This document shows positions 33,584-44,009 of a stretch of 64,000 nucleotides of DNA, piece after piece. This DNA comes from Rattus norvegicus. Taxonomy: Eukaryota > Chordata > Mammalia > Rodentia > Muridae. The notes beneath the pieces are model-generated. The model was not told the DNA's origin, made no database searches, and saw nothing but the letters and a program-made list of their open reading frames with translations. The position numbers and the translations under genes were made by a program. Within the stretch, counting starts at the first letter, position 1, and each line of letters begins with the position of its first letter. Where the stretch lies: NCBI RefSeq assembly GCF_036323735.1, contig NC_086020.1:121275710-121339709 (forward strand), written 5' to 3'.

Positions 33584-35507
33584 TGTGGGAAGTGTTTCTT
33601 CTCCCTCGGCTTGGCCAGTACGTAGGCTGAGTAGAAGCAGAGAGGCGATCTCCCGGGATATTCCCGGATTGAGGGTGGAGTCACAGAAGGGAGAGAGGTA
33701 GCCTTTCTGAGCACAGCGTGCCTTTCCTTGTGTATGGAACGGATGGCCTTTATAGGGATCAAGTGCACAAACTTAGCTACCACAGAACCTAATTAACTGG
33801 AACATGAGAGAGGGGACCAAGAAGGAGCAAAAGAAAACAATTTATGTTGATCGATCCTATACCAAAGCTCCATGAAGAGATTATGAAGACTCCCTCAAGC
33901 CCCAGACCTCCCAACACACACAAATGTGCAGGCTTCCGGGCAACTTGCTTAGAAAATCCTGCTACAGGGAGCCAGCTGGCCAGAGAGGAAGCCAGTCCTG
34001 ACAAACATTTCTTGAGAACTAGGGAGAGAGCCATCGTCATTCTGCTCAGCCATATCACTTGGGGCTGTGAGGGAACCATGAGGTGTGAGGGAACCAGGAG
34101 GTCCATCTTTCTCGAACACTGCTTTCTGCACAACTGTCCTTTGTAACTAGAGTGTAGACTTCTGGCTGTCTGCCCAAGATCCTTTATCCTAATCTAGAGA
34201 GCTTGGATTTTGGTTGAAGGCAGTAGCGTCTATGTTGTTAAAGGACAGTGGCCCCTGACATAGTCCTGGCCACCGAGAAACTCTTGAGAAGGAAGTGGAC
34301 TCAGACAGGCATGCCGTTTTCCTCCCCGTTTCCTCCTTGTGGGGAGCAATGGAGACCACATAAGACCCTGAAAAACAAACACCACCTCATATGAAGTGTG
34401 AGTTACACGAGACATTACAAAACCCCAATTTGTTTAAGCCCCTGTTTACTGGGGCATTTAATCTGGGCCCTTATTTATTTATGTAAACAAAATAGCAAAC
34501 AGCTTTTGGAAGAATCAGTGTAACTGGTTCAAGTGGAAAAACAAAACAAAAACAAAACAAACTAAACCCAATTACATCAACAACTCAATTCTTACCTGGC
34601 CCTGAGATACCGGACTAATTCTAGTGATTTTAGAGTTTTAATTACGGGTTGAGCTTAAATAAGCACAAGTCGCACAGACTGACTCCAAAAGCTACTTTGA
34701 ATATCCAGAGCTCTGCAGATACGTTCTGCATTCTGCATTAGTATAACAAGAATCCTAAAAGACTCTAGACCACGTGGTTTATGATCTAGAAATGAAAACC
34801 CCATTTTCTTCTGTCTTTAAATGGCTTAACCATTCACAATGTTCAAAGCTCTCGCCATTTATAATTGAATTCTAGTGTACTTAGTCTGGAACTAGGCAAA
34901 ATTGGGAACATTAGAATGTCACATTAAAAATAGGGTGTTGCGTGTTTTCTGCACACCTTATTCCAAGTTCCCACCCCTGCAATGAACCAAAAACAAACCC
35001 TTTCTCCCCAGACGCCAGTGCAGGGCCCACTCTGGGCAAATCCCCTGAGCTGTTGGACTGCACCAGATGGCATCAGGCCCGCAGGATACCTCTACCCTGC
35101 AGTGGAAGTGTGGACATTGGAACCTATTTTGCAAACGGGAATGTGACTTCACAGAATGATCTTCTCCAGTCAGAACTGCAGACCCATTCTATTACAATTT
35201 GGAAGTTAGCGACTAATCAAGATTGTCCTAGTAAGAGGGGAAATCATTTTAAACAACTAAAGCACATACCTAATTATTAAATGGCAACGTGTAAAACAGA
35301 ACACTAATAATGCATTTTATCATTATGGCCCATTTCCTTAGAATGCAGAAAATTTGTATTCTAACATTTGTTATGTCTTTTGTTGAAAATGAAACAATAA
35401 TATTTCGTAATAAAATCACATTTACAAAATGAGTAGTCATTTTAAATGCCCCTACTTATAACTGTCTTAGCTCCCAATTCATATTTACTTCATCTTTCAA
35501 AATAGGT
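33584..35507. other. Long repeat-poor block downstream of Smim43
   Basis: 1.9 kb without recognised transposons except an (AAAAC)n run at 34538-34563. Frames of 114, 112 and 100 codons occur in overlapping phases. Could hold 3' exons of Smim43, but nothing identifies them. Confidence 0.45.
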
Positions 35508-35600
35508 GGCCAGGCATGGTGGTGCATCCTTACCAGGGGGATGAACCAGGCAGATGGTGAGTTCCAAGTCAGCCTGGACTCCATAATGAGGGCCTGTGTT
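35508..35600 (+). mobile_element. B1-like SINE fragment
   Basis: 'ggccaggcatggtggtgcatcc...gaaccaggcagatggtgagttccaagtcagcctgg'. Confidence 0.7.
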
Positions 35601-35726
35601 ATTCATGCACATATCAGAACTGACAGGGCTATCAGAGCCAAGGTGTGGTCAATGACTTGAGTGAGTACATAGATGTGAACTGTGGATGTCAGCTCATTAG
35701 ATCTAGTTCAAATGTAAGCTTTTAAG

Positions 35727-35855
35727 CCAAACATGGTGGCACATTACTGTAATACCAGAATGCAGCATGATTGCCACAAGCCCAAGGTTAACCTGGTCTC
35801 CAAAGCAAGTTCCAGGCTAGCCTAGGCTATATAACAAGCCTCACCTCAGGAAAGC
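35727..35855 (+). mobile_element. B1-like SINE
   Basis: 'agccaaacatggtggcacattactgtaatacc...ccaggctagcctaggctatataacaagcctcacctcag'. Confidence 0.7.
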
Positions 35856-36823
35856 AAATGAACGAGAATGATCAATCTTGTTTGTGCTGGGTCTTGGAAA
35901 ATGGTGATGGGATAAAAGAATTAGAAAAGGAATTTCTTCTACAGATGTCAAATTTTCAAAGGCAGAATTGCTGGCTAGAGAACATGCAGAAGATGCCAGC
36001 AACATGCCAGCAACATGTTTTTGCAGATGTGAGGAATCCTAACTCCTGTCATTTAGAGTAAAGAGAAGAGCACACACCCTTGGGCAGGACTGTGTAAATG
36101 AGAATGCAATAATCAACAAAGTAGTTAGTGTGGTAATAAAATGGCCCGAGCCCAGAGTGGAAAGGCAGTCATCCCTTCCTTAACAACTTGTCTGTCACAC
36201 TGCAGAGTTCAGTGTAGTACTGAGATGCCCAGTTTCCTATCCTCTCCAGTCAGTGAAGAGATGGGTGGGTTATACTCCTGGACCCTGGGAATGCCAGGAA
36301 GATGAAGAAATTACAAAGCCAAGAGGCCACGCTGGTGGTTAGACAGTTTCTATTCTGATTATTTTATCAAGTATGAAATCATTATTTTCTGTCCCATAAA
36401 CAACCATGCATATTAATCACACCCACGTTTATTGTCCACTTTCATATTAACAGTGCAGTCCTCTAACAAAACACCACTGCAGAGATGTCAGAAATTAGAG
36501 GATTACTGTCCAAATGACAACGCATATTCATGTCGGCTAGGTCTGGAATTCTGACTGGAAATCAGAAGCAAGCCTTACTACAGCTCTGATGAAGATAGGC
36601 AAGGAGATGAGAACTGAGTCAAGACAATAGCTAGAATAAACCATCGTCTTCATTTAAGACCAGCTTTACTGTGTCCGAATGAAATAGAATAAGTAGGAAG
36701 TCAACTTACTCTCTCAGGCAAAAATCAGTGCTAATAGTTACCCACCTAGACGGGCCTGCTTTCCCTTCCGTTTATGTTACCAACGGTTCTCTGTGTTACC
36801 AGCCTAGGCAAAATTTAATATAA
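35856..36823. other. No recognised element
   Basis: Repeat-poor. CAACATGCCAG-type short repeat at 35998-36018. No coding signal. Confidence 0.45.
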
Positions 36824-36930
36824 TCAGTCTCTGTCTCTGTCTGTCTCTGTGTTTCTCTGTGTCTCTGTCTCTGTGTCTCTGTGTCTCTCTGTCTCTCTGT
36901 CTCTCTCTGTCTCTCTCTGTCTCTCTCTCT

Positions 36931-36973
<43 letters not shown>
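36824..36973. repeat. (TCTG/TCTC)n then (TG)n
   Basis: About 110 bp of CT/TCTG pyrimidine-rich units followed by about 38 bp of TG. Confidence 0.97.
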
Positions 36974-36979
<6 letters not shown>

Positions 36980-37969
36980 ACTGTTTCCATGTCGTAGTTT
37001 GTCCTATCTTGAGAAAATTAACTCCAAACCCTCCCTACTGAAAACAAATGATATTCTATACTATTTTCAAAAACGATGGGGGGTGGCTGGCTATTAAATT
37101 TGCAAATGCTCCTGGCTTCTCTTTCTAATTCCCACAAACCCCAGTCTCCTCGTTGATTTTTGCAAAGGTTCTGAAATCACCTTGACTTCTTGATTCTGGG
37201 GGAAGCGCTCCATTTCAGAGCCGGAGAAAAGCCTTAATTTCCTGCTACCTATTTCTTTCATCCGGACCCCTCTCTTTGCTAGACCCTGGATCTTGAGATA
37301 GTCAGTCATAGGGAGGAGCCCCAACATACCTTTTGCAAGATTTCCTCCACTCCCAGCTTTTCAGGGTTCTTAGGCTGTGATAAGAGTTTCTGTCCTGAGT
37401 ACCTCCTGTCAAGGGTACCAGCCTGGGTTCAGATGACATAGATCTAGGAAAAGCAATCGGATCTGATGGCGAAATTATCTCTCAAACTAACATTATCCCA
37501 CCTTGCACAGGTGAGTTTTACTTTAGACAGTCAGCCTTTCCCAAAAGGTCTGATATATTAACCACAAACAGGCCTCTCTCCTCACACTGCTCTTTCGGCT
37601 CCTCCTACACTATGCAAAGTAGCCCCTTTGTCTGTCCTCCGAGCCATCATCTAAAGGTCATTTTCCAGCGAATCATGCTCATACTCGCCCTCTGATGTCC
37701 CAGAGTCTAAGCCTACCCTTAACAAACCTCAGGCTAGACTAGGAATAACAATTAAAGATAGGAGGAAATCCCCAACCCCAAAGAGGCCACTGAATCATTT
37801 CTCTCGGGCACCACCATAGAAACTCCCCTCAAAGCTCGCACTCTTCAGTTGGAAGTGGCTGAGCTGAGTTGACTGAATAATAGAGTTTTCCACCCTTAGA
37901 TACAAGTGAAGTTGGTCCGGGAAGAAGAGTTCTCAGACGTGCAAACCATTCTTGGCCCCAAAGCTGTCC
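36974..37969. other. Repeat-free sequence flanking the Smim43 CpG block
   Basis: No transposon recognised. If the candidate donor at 38133 is used, this is the start of the first intron; if not, it is 3'UTR. Confidence 0.45.
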
Positions 37970-38128
37970 TCTCATCGCGCGTCTCCGCTCTCTTGGAATC
38001 AGGCTTACTCTAGAAGAACTCGGATCCGGGACTAGACTCCGGTCCCCGCGGTCCCCTGCACTGTAGCGGGTCCAGAGACCCGGGAGGAACAGAGAGTGTG
38101 TCCCCTTGCCGCCGCTCTAGAGGGGTGG

Positions 38129-38136
38129 TATACCTG
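38129..38136 (-). other. Candidate splice donor just after the Smim43 stop
   Basis: On the minus strand the sequence reads CAG|GTATAC, so an exon would end at 38134, 36 nt after the stop codon, short enough to avoid nonsense-mediated decay by the usual 50-55 nt rule. It fits the CAG|GTA part of the donor consensus but not the last positions. A second candidate (AGA|GTAAGC, GT at 38007-38008) lies further left. Downstream exons cannot be identified from sequence alone. Confidence 0.25.
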
Positions 38137-38169
38137 AATCCCTTTGGAGCTGAGACCCTGCCAGCCAGG

Positions 38170-38361
38170 TCACACTGCTTGCTCGTTATTGAAACCCCAA
38201 GGCTCCCGGTGCAGCGACAGACGCCCCGGCTGCAGCGTCCCGGCTGTATTGGCCACCGAGTTCTTCAGCTGCTTGATGACCACGAAGAGCAGGAGGAACA
38301 GGAGGAAGAGCAGGAAGAAGAAGAGCGCTAAGTAGAGCAGCAGATTCAGCTTCCACTCCAT
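38170..38361 (-). CDS. Smim43: Smim43 (Tmem155/NEMEP) micropeptide, 63 aa
   Basis: Encodes a 63-residue single-pass membrane micropeptide that I recognise as small integral membrane protein 43. From memory of mouse work (as NEMEP), it is induced by Nodal signalling in mesendoderm and associates with GLUT-type glucose transporters; that role is not visible in the sequence. Seen here: a short N-terminus (MEWK), one Leu/Phe-rich hydrophobic segment at about residues 6-29, a basic KQLK flank, and a polar C-terminal tail of about 30 residues ending NEQAV before TGA. The ATG has a strong Kozak context (A at -3, G at +4). Upstream in the same frame a TAA stands at 38623-38625 with no ATG in between, so this is the only in-frame ATG start. 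The whole CDS is uninterrupted and sits in a CpG-rich block. The length equals what I recall for the mammalian orthologues. Gene identity is from recall; the reading frame is directly seen. Confidence 0.93.
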   Translation of the reverse strand: MEWKLNLLLYLALFFFLLFLLFLLLFVVIKQLKNSVANTAGTLQPGRLSLHREPWGFNNEQAV

Positions 38362-38624
38362 GCTGGGCGCCGCCCGAGCGGTGCACGCTGTTTCGCCTGG
38401 AAAGGCTACGCACGCTCGCCCCCGGTTCTCAGCTCCGCTGTTGTCCACCCGATCTCCGTGGCTCCCGGGGAGCGTCAGGACCCCGGACCAGATCTGCGAG
38501 CGCTGCGGATCTTCTGTGTGGAGATGCAAGCTAGCTTCTCTAGAGCGAACTTCAGCGGGTGGAGACAAGGAGGAACGTCCCAGTGTCCCCCGGTGTCCAC
38601 AGCTGGCTGGCTGCAGGTGTCTTT

Positions 38625-38700
38625 AAGCCTCCCATTGGGGACAGCCAATGGAACCTCTGTCCCCTCCCTTCGTAATTAAGGTTCTTCGTAATTTGCCCCA
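38625..38700 (-). promoter_or_regulatory. Putative Smim43 proximal promoter with inverted CCAAT boxes
   Basis: About 270 bp upstream of the start codon, CCATTGG (38632-38638) and CCAATGG (38645-38651) form a perfect 7-bp inverted repeat with a 6-bp spacer, which is two NF-Y-type CCAAT boxes in opposite orientation. Next to it CTTCGTAATT occurs twice in direct orientation (38668-38677 and 38684-38693, period 16), giving two TAATT homeodomain-like cores. No TATA box is seen in the expected orientation. The start of transcription is inferred to be near 38.55-38.65 kb. Confidence 0.4.
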
Positions 38701-38970
38701 CTCGCACCTCTCCAAAAGAGACACAGAAAAAATAAAAGGTGCCTGAAGGTGCCGTCTGAAGGGTTGGGAGCCGCTCCTTGCTGTGAGGTTAAGTACAGAT
38801 GCATCTACAGTTGCACTTCAAGCTGCATTGCCTGTGAGAATTGCATTGACAGAAATTTTCCCCCAACCCTCTTCTGTGCTATATAGGTCCTTACAGAGCA
38901 CTGACAACAAAAGGCATTCCAAATGTGATATTTTACAAAAGCTTTCTGTTGTTGATTTGAAATTCAAGTT

Positions 38971-39027
<57 letters not shown>
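38971..39027. repeat. (GT)n
   Basis: 57-bp GT array beginning with GTGCGTGTGCG, about 0.6 kb upstream of the Smim43 start. Confidence 0.97.
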
Positions 39028-39029
<2 letters not shown>

Positions 39030-39123
39030 GAGAGAAACAAGGTGAAGTGTTCCCGGTGCTTTGTGAGACCCCAACGGCTCCGTATTTGAAATTACCCATA
39101 CATCCGAAGTTCTTTGTTATAGT

Positions 39124-39520
39124 CTGTGCCAGTCAGTTTTCATCTGTGTGACAAAAGGCATGGGGAAAATCAGCTTTAAGGAGGACAGGGTGACTGTGGA
39201 TCATAATTGTAGGAGTTTGGGTACTGATTAGCTGGCTGCACTGTTTTTAGGTCTCTTGCACTAACCAAGAAGCCCAAGACAGGTTGCTGGACTCACGCAG
39301 CCAAAGACTGCTAGGCGGAAGGGACATTCTTCAAAGCCACACCCTCAGTGGTTTAGTGCCTCCAACCACACCCCACTTTCTGAGGGCCCATTCTGGCCTG
39401 AATTTTTTTATGGATTCGTTCATCCATCGATGAAGTTAGCATCCTCATGATTCAGCCACTTCTCAACTGACACTTCTAGCTGGGGACCACTCCATCAAAG
39501 GACAGACACCTCATACCCAC
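39124..39520 (-). mobile_element. Old MaLR-like LTR
   Basis: 'gccagtcagttttcatctgtgtgacaaaa', '...agccacaccctcagtgg', 'ccacaccccactttctgagg', 'atccatcgatgaagttagcatcctcatgattc' in the order of an old inverted MaLR LTR; the same family appears at 51.8 kb. Confidence 0.5.
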
Positions 39521-39631
39521 ATCATAACACTGTGTAACTAGTTACCTTAAACTCAGTGGCTAAAGCCAGCAAGAATGTTGCTGATTTTTCCAAGTATCTT
39601 TGAGTCGAGAATAATTTGAAACTACATTCAG

Positions 39632-39745
39632 TCAGGTGTGCTGACACACACCACACAATCCCAGCACTTGGGGACTGAGGCAGGAGGCTCATGAGTTTGA
39701 GGTTAGCTGGGACTACAAAGCAAATTTTAGGCCAAGTTGATCCTG
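39632..39745 (+). mobile_element. B1-like SINE
   Basis: 'gtcaggtgtgctgacacacaccacacaatcccagcacttggggactgaggcagg'. Confidence 0.75.
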
Positions 39746-39763
39746 AACATCCATTCCCCACCC

Positions 39764-39766
<3 letters not shown>

Positions 39767-39824
<58 letters not shown>
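39767..39824. repeat. (GT)n
   Basis: 58-bp pure GT array. Confidence 0.97.
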
Positions 39825-39826
<2 letters not shown>

Positions 39827-40417
39827 GTTTGGGGATTCTCAGATGTTGTGTCGTTTGAGGACTGCTCTACAGCCCAGGTTCCTCAGCTGTGAGGGCAGAT
39901 AACTCACAGCTCTGGGGAGCAATGCTGGTTGAGGGTGGGAGGACTCGGTCCCTTCAAAACGGGCTTCTCCATAGACCTCCATAGACCTCCATAGACACCA
40001 GCATTTGGCAGAACAGGTCAGGCAGCAGCAAATGTTAGGTAGAGGCTGGAGGGCTTGTGCCCACAAGCTGCAGAAGTCACAAGTCATCATTAGGGCTTCT
40101 GCAAAGCCCTAATGGTTAAATAGCTTCTATCCCTAGGATCCGGGTACATGAACTCCAGAGAAAAGCTACCTGGAGGCCTTCAAGTCTGGCTGTCACTAAA
40201 GTTTACCTAAGCTACTTCCCAGACCTCCAATTTTATTTCATTATGTGTAAAGATTCGAGAGCTGCCGAGACTGAGGTTGTGGGATGAGGTCTGACAAACA
40301 TATCCCAGGTTATGTAACAGCCTGAGCCCTGAGCACAGAAAGTGGCTCACAATAAGTGACATCATTTCAGTGATGTCAGAAGTCATACAGACAGGATGGC
40401 AGGAGCAAACTGAAGGG
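39825..40417. other. No recognised element
   Basis: CTCCATAGACCTCCATAGAC tandem triplication at 39967-39997 (11-bp unit). Otherwise unremarkable. Confidence 0.5.
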
Positions 40418-40560
40418 CTCAGGACTCAGTTCTAGTCTCAGCTCTCCCTGGCAATGGTGGCGGGTTCCCAGTCTCTCTGTTCCCTGGGCCTACTTTTCCC
40501 TTGAATTTGCTCTGAGGGCCAAAATGATTGGGATGTTAACAGTGCATTTTTCTATATTTG
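40418..40560 (+). mobile_element. Possible MIR SINE
   Basis: 'aggactcagttctagtctcagctctccctgg', 'cagtctctctgttccctgggcctac' and 'ccaaaatgatt' fit MIR order weakly. Confidence 0.35.
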
Positions 40561-40620
40561 TGTCATGCATCAACATTCTGTTTTTAGGATCTCCAATATT
40601 GCAAGCAACTGTTAAATTTT

Positions 40621-40811
40621 TTTTTAAAACTAAGTTTTTTTTAAATTTATTCATTTATTATATATAAGTAGCTGTCTTCAGATACACCAGAAGAGGGCAT
40701 CGGATCTCATTACAGATGGTTGTGAGCCACCATGTGGTTGCTGGGAATTGAACTCAGGACCTCTGGAAGAGCAGTCAGTGCTCTTAACCGCTGAGCCATC
40801 TCTCCAGCCCC
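40621..40811 (-). mobile_element. B2 SINE
   Basis: Inverted B2 ending 'gctgagccatctctccagcccc'. A perfect 16-bp target duplication (GCAACTGTTAAATTTT) lies at 40605-40620 and 40812-40827. Contains the CTCF-like core CACCAGAAGAGGGC. Confidence 0.97.
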
Positions 40812-40871
40812 GCAACTGTTAAATTTTAACAAGTCTTTGCTGCAAGCATCTTACTGGGCACAAAGTAAGTC

Positions 40872-40937
40872 TATAGATAGGTAGGTAGGTAGTTAGGAAA
40901 ATAGGTAGGTAGGTAGGTAAGTAAAAAGATAGATATG

Positions 40938-40993
<56 letters not shown>

Positions 40994-41019
40994 GATTGAT
41001 GGGTAGGTAGGTAGATAGG

Positions 41020-41063
<44 letters not shown>

Positions 41064-41070
41064 AGATAGA
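40872..41070. repeat. (TAGA)n/(TAGG)n compound microsatellite
   Basis: Nearly 200 bp of TAGA and TAGG units in alternating blocks. Confidence 0.97.
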
Positions 41071-41542
41071 TGTAATCCACCACTATCTTCTCACTACCTC
41101 TCTGCCTCTGTCTCTGTTTCTCTGTCTCTTCCTTTGTCTCTCTTTCTCTACACACACTATATATGCACTATATATAAATATATATTATATATAGAATATA
41201 GAGATATAAAGATATGGAGATACACAGATATAGAGAAGTAGAGATATAGGTCTACTTTTAGACAGGGCTATCTACATTGGAGCTGGCACCTAGGAATTAT
41301 TCTTAAATGTTTCAAGAAAATTACTAAACTACATCTATTATTAGAAATGATATCATATGAATTAATAATGTTAACAGCAAATGACTCCATACTCAGGCCT
41401 ATCCTCCCATTGATTTTTCTATGCACCTCCATTGTTAATGCACTTGTGATGTGTCTGTTGCTGCTGTCAGATGGGTCTGCTACATACTCTTGCTTGATTC
41501 TTCCTGATTGATTCTTCCATGTTGGCTCAGTGAAGGTATTGT
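41071..41542. other. No gene; TC-rich then TA-rich
   Basis: TC-rich to 41150, TATA-type low complexity to 41250, then AT-rich mixed sequence. Confidence 0.5.
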
Positions 41543-41675
41543 CTTTGTTAGGGTTTCAATTGCCGTGATCAAATGCTGTGACCAAAAGCAACTTGGGGAA
41601 GAAAGGGTTTGTTTGGCTTACACTTCCATGTCACTGTTCATCAATGAAGGGAGTCAGGACAGAAACTCAAAGGAG
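41543..41675 (-). mobile_element. ORR1-type MaLR LTR, truncated
   Basis: 'ttgttagggtttcaattgccgtgatcaaatgctgtgaccaaaagcaacttgggg...acttccatgtcactgttcatcaatgaagggagtcagg' is the first third of an inverted ORR1; the match stops near 41675. Confidence 0.8.
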
Positions 41676-42214
41676 GCAGAGAGTTTGCCCTCCGAAAGGG
41701 CCAATCTGGACCAAGTCCGACTGCTGGTGTTACCTAATGACCTGCTGTCACAAGGCTACTGAGTACAGGCTAAATTCTCATCCACATCTAAGAGTTCTGA
41801 CTTTCCAGAATCCCAGAGCTGGAAACACCACATGTTCCTCTGGGTAGATTTCTCTGTTTTATGTAATCTTGGCAAGAGAACAAATCTCCAAGCTAAGTTT
41901 CCGTTTCCTCATCCTGTTATGGAAACCTGGGTATCAGATATAGTTTCTACCCTACTCTGACACAGTGCAGAGAGACGGGCACGAAGAGTCTCTCCAGAAA
42001 CATGACTAAACATCCTTTATGCCAGACTCACACTTGGGAAAGGACAGACGGGGGGGGGGGGTAATGATTGGAGAAGTCCATACATCTACACACTGGCACC
42101 ATAGTCAACAAGGTTGTTTGATTGGGGGGAAATGAAACCTCATATGCCAGCAAGGTATCCACTGGCTTCAAGGATGAAAACAGAAGCACAAAAAGGTTCC
42201 GTGACATAATTACT
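41676..42214. other. No recognised element
   Basis: Includes a run of about 12 G at 42050-42061. Confidence 0.45.
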
Positions 42215-43950
42215 TACCTGCTGTGTCCTTGGATACAGTTAATCTCGTTAGATTGCACTTGACCTTCTAGTGCCCTCTGTAGGGCTGCATGGGAAATAGA
42301 TGTTGCTTAAATTTGGTTTTATCGTGGGATTTCTTATTTTCTTCATCTGCTATGATTGAATGTTTTGATGGGTATAGTAGTCTGGGCTGGCATCCACGGT
42401 CTCTTAGGATCTGTAGAGTATCTATCCAAGCCCTTCTGGCTTTTAGCACTTTCACTGAAAAATCAGGTATAATTTTAATAAATCTGCCTGTATATATTAC
42501 TTGGTCTTTTCCCCATGCAGCTTATAATAGTCATTCTTTGTTCTGTGTGTTTAGTGTTTTATTATGTGCCAAAGCGACTTATTTTTTTGGTCTAATCTAT
42601 TTGGTGTTCTGTGTGCTTCTTGACCCTTTGTAGGCATCTCCTTAAGTTTAGGGAAGTTTTCTATGATTTTGTTGAAAATATTTTCGTGCCTTTGACCTGT
42701 GTTTTTCTCCTTCCTCTATTCCTATTATTCTTAGATTTGGTCTTTTCTTTCCCTTTTTAAAAATGTGTTTATTTTTATTTTATGTACATTGGTGTTTTTG
42801 TCTGCAAGTAGGTCTGTGTGAGGGTGTCAGATCTTGGAGTTACAGACAATTGTGGGCTGCCATGTGGAAGAGCAGCCAGTGCCCCCATCTGAGGAAAAGC
42901 CACCTCTCCAGCCCTGATTTGGTTTTTGCATAGTGTCTCAGATTTCCTGAATGTTTTGTGCCTGGGCTTTTTTACATTTTACATTTCTTTAACAGTTAAC
43001 CATTTCTTCCCTTGTCTTCTTCTAATCGGTTGGTGAGGATGACCTTTGATTGTTTTTAATTTTTGTTTCTGTTTGTTTGTTTTTTGAATCCTTAGTTTTT
43101 TTTATTTCAAGTTTTACTTCAGTTTGAATTTTCTTTAGTGATTCTATTTCTACTTTTATGCCTTAAAATGTTTTCGTTATTTCATTAAATTATTTTTTCA
43201 TGGTCTTCATTAAAGCATTTCTTCATTTCTCCTTTAAGGTTCTTGAACATAGTTACAATTGCTATTTTGATATCCTTGTCTTGTGCTTCAGTTAAATTGC
43301 ATTTCTCAAGGGCTATTGTAGTGTGATGCCTGGGTTCTTAAGGAGGCATATTGTCTTGGGTGTGCGTGTTTGTGTTTTTGTGTTGGGATCTAGGAATCTG
43401 GAGTGTTTGAGGTGTTTCTTGGTATAAATATCTGGTCTTGTCTTTGTTGGGTCGGTGTTTTATTCTTTGGTTGCTGTTGCCTACTCTGAAACCCAGGCAA
43501 GTGTGGTGGCTGTGGGGTCCCTAGAACAGAGTTCTTATGCTGCTCAGCAGGTGACACAAAGGAATGGAGCTGGGCCAGGAGGAATGGCAGAGAGGGCAGT
43601 GGGGAAAGAGCTGGGGGTGGGGGAGGGGTCTCATGAAGAGGCTGAGTCCCGCCATGTGCAGATGGGGTAAGAGAACTAAGAGCAATTCTGGAGAGACTGG
43701 AGTGAAGGCAAGAAGTATAGTGAAAATTGCGACTTTCATTCCAGCCCAGTGTGGCCACTGGAGGTCCCTGGTAGGGAGTGCATCTGCAGATCAGTAGCTG
43801 ACAAAGGAATGAAGATGAAGGGTAGACTGAAACGGATTGGCAAAAGAGAGCTAAGGGGACCCTGGGTCTGCACCAAGAGCTGGAGTTCCTAGGGTGAGGT
43901 AGGGGAGGGGGAGGAGGAGCTCCTGGAGGCAGAGTGCAAGAGAACAAATG
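42215..43950 (-). mobile_element. L1 (Lx type), 5' half only: 5'UTR and ORF1
   Basis: Read leftward: a G-rich 5'UTR/promoter region (about 43950-43350, with 'gggatctaggaatctggagtg' and 'ggtataaatatctggtcttg' visible on the plus strand), then ORF1. The last 60 codons of ORF1 are still open at 42455-42267, with the conserved KARRAW, LRDRGCQPRLLYPSK and HDKTKFKQ segments of the ORF1 C-terminal domain. ORF2 and the 3'UTR are absent, so this copy lost its 3' part rather than its 5' part. A SINE interrupts it at 42746-42915. Confidence 0.8.
42746..42915 (-). mobile_element. B2/B3-type SINE inside the L1
   Basis: Inverted SINE ending 'aaaagccacctctccagccct'. GATTTGGTCTTT (42734-42745) and GATTTGGTTTTT (42916-42927) look like its target duplication. 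Confidence 0.82.
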
Positions 43951-44009
43951 AGAAGTCTGGGAAGACCAGGATGGAGGGGTGGGGACCCTGTCCTGGAAAT
44001 CTGCAAGGT

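Larger units (their letters stand above)
37970..38620. promoter_or_regulatory. CpG-rich block (CpG island) covering the Smim43 first exon
   Basis: CpG dinucleotides are frequent here (for example around 37976-37990, 38045-38120, 38205-38255 and 38365-38580) and rare in the rest of the window. The block spans the Smim43 coding sequence and its upstream leader, as expected for the 5' end of a developmentally regulated mammalian gene. Boundaries are by eye. Confidence 0.7.

Noticed and set aside
38144..38626. Four other frames overlapping Smim43 on both strands
   Set aside because: They share the GC-rich DNA of the real frame, lack conserved-looking features, and are best read as shadows.
40872..41070. 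Regularly spaced short repeats as a CRISPR-like array
   Set aside because: It is a TAGA/TAGG microsatellite without spacers in a rodent genome.
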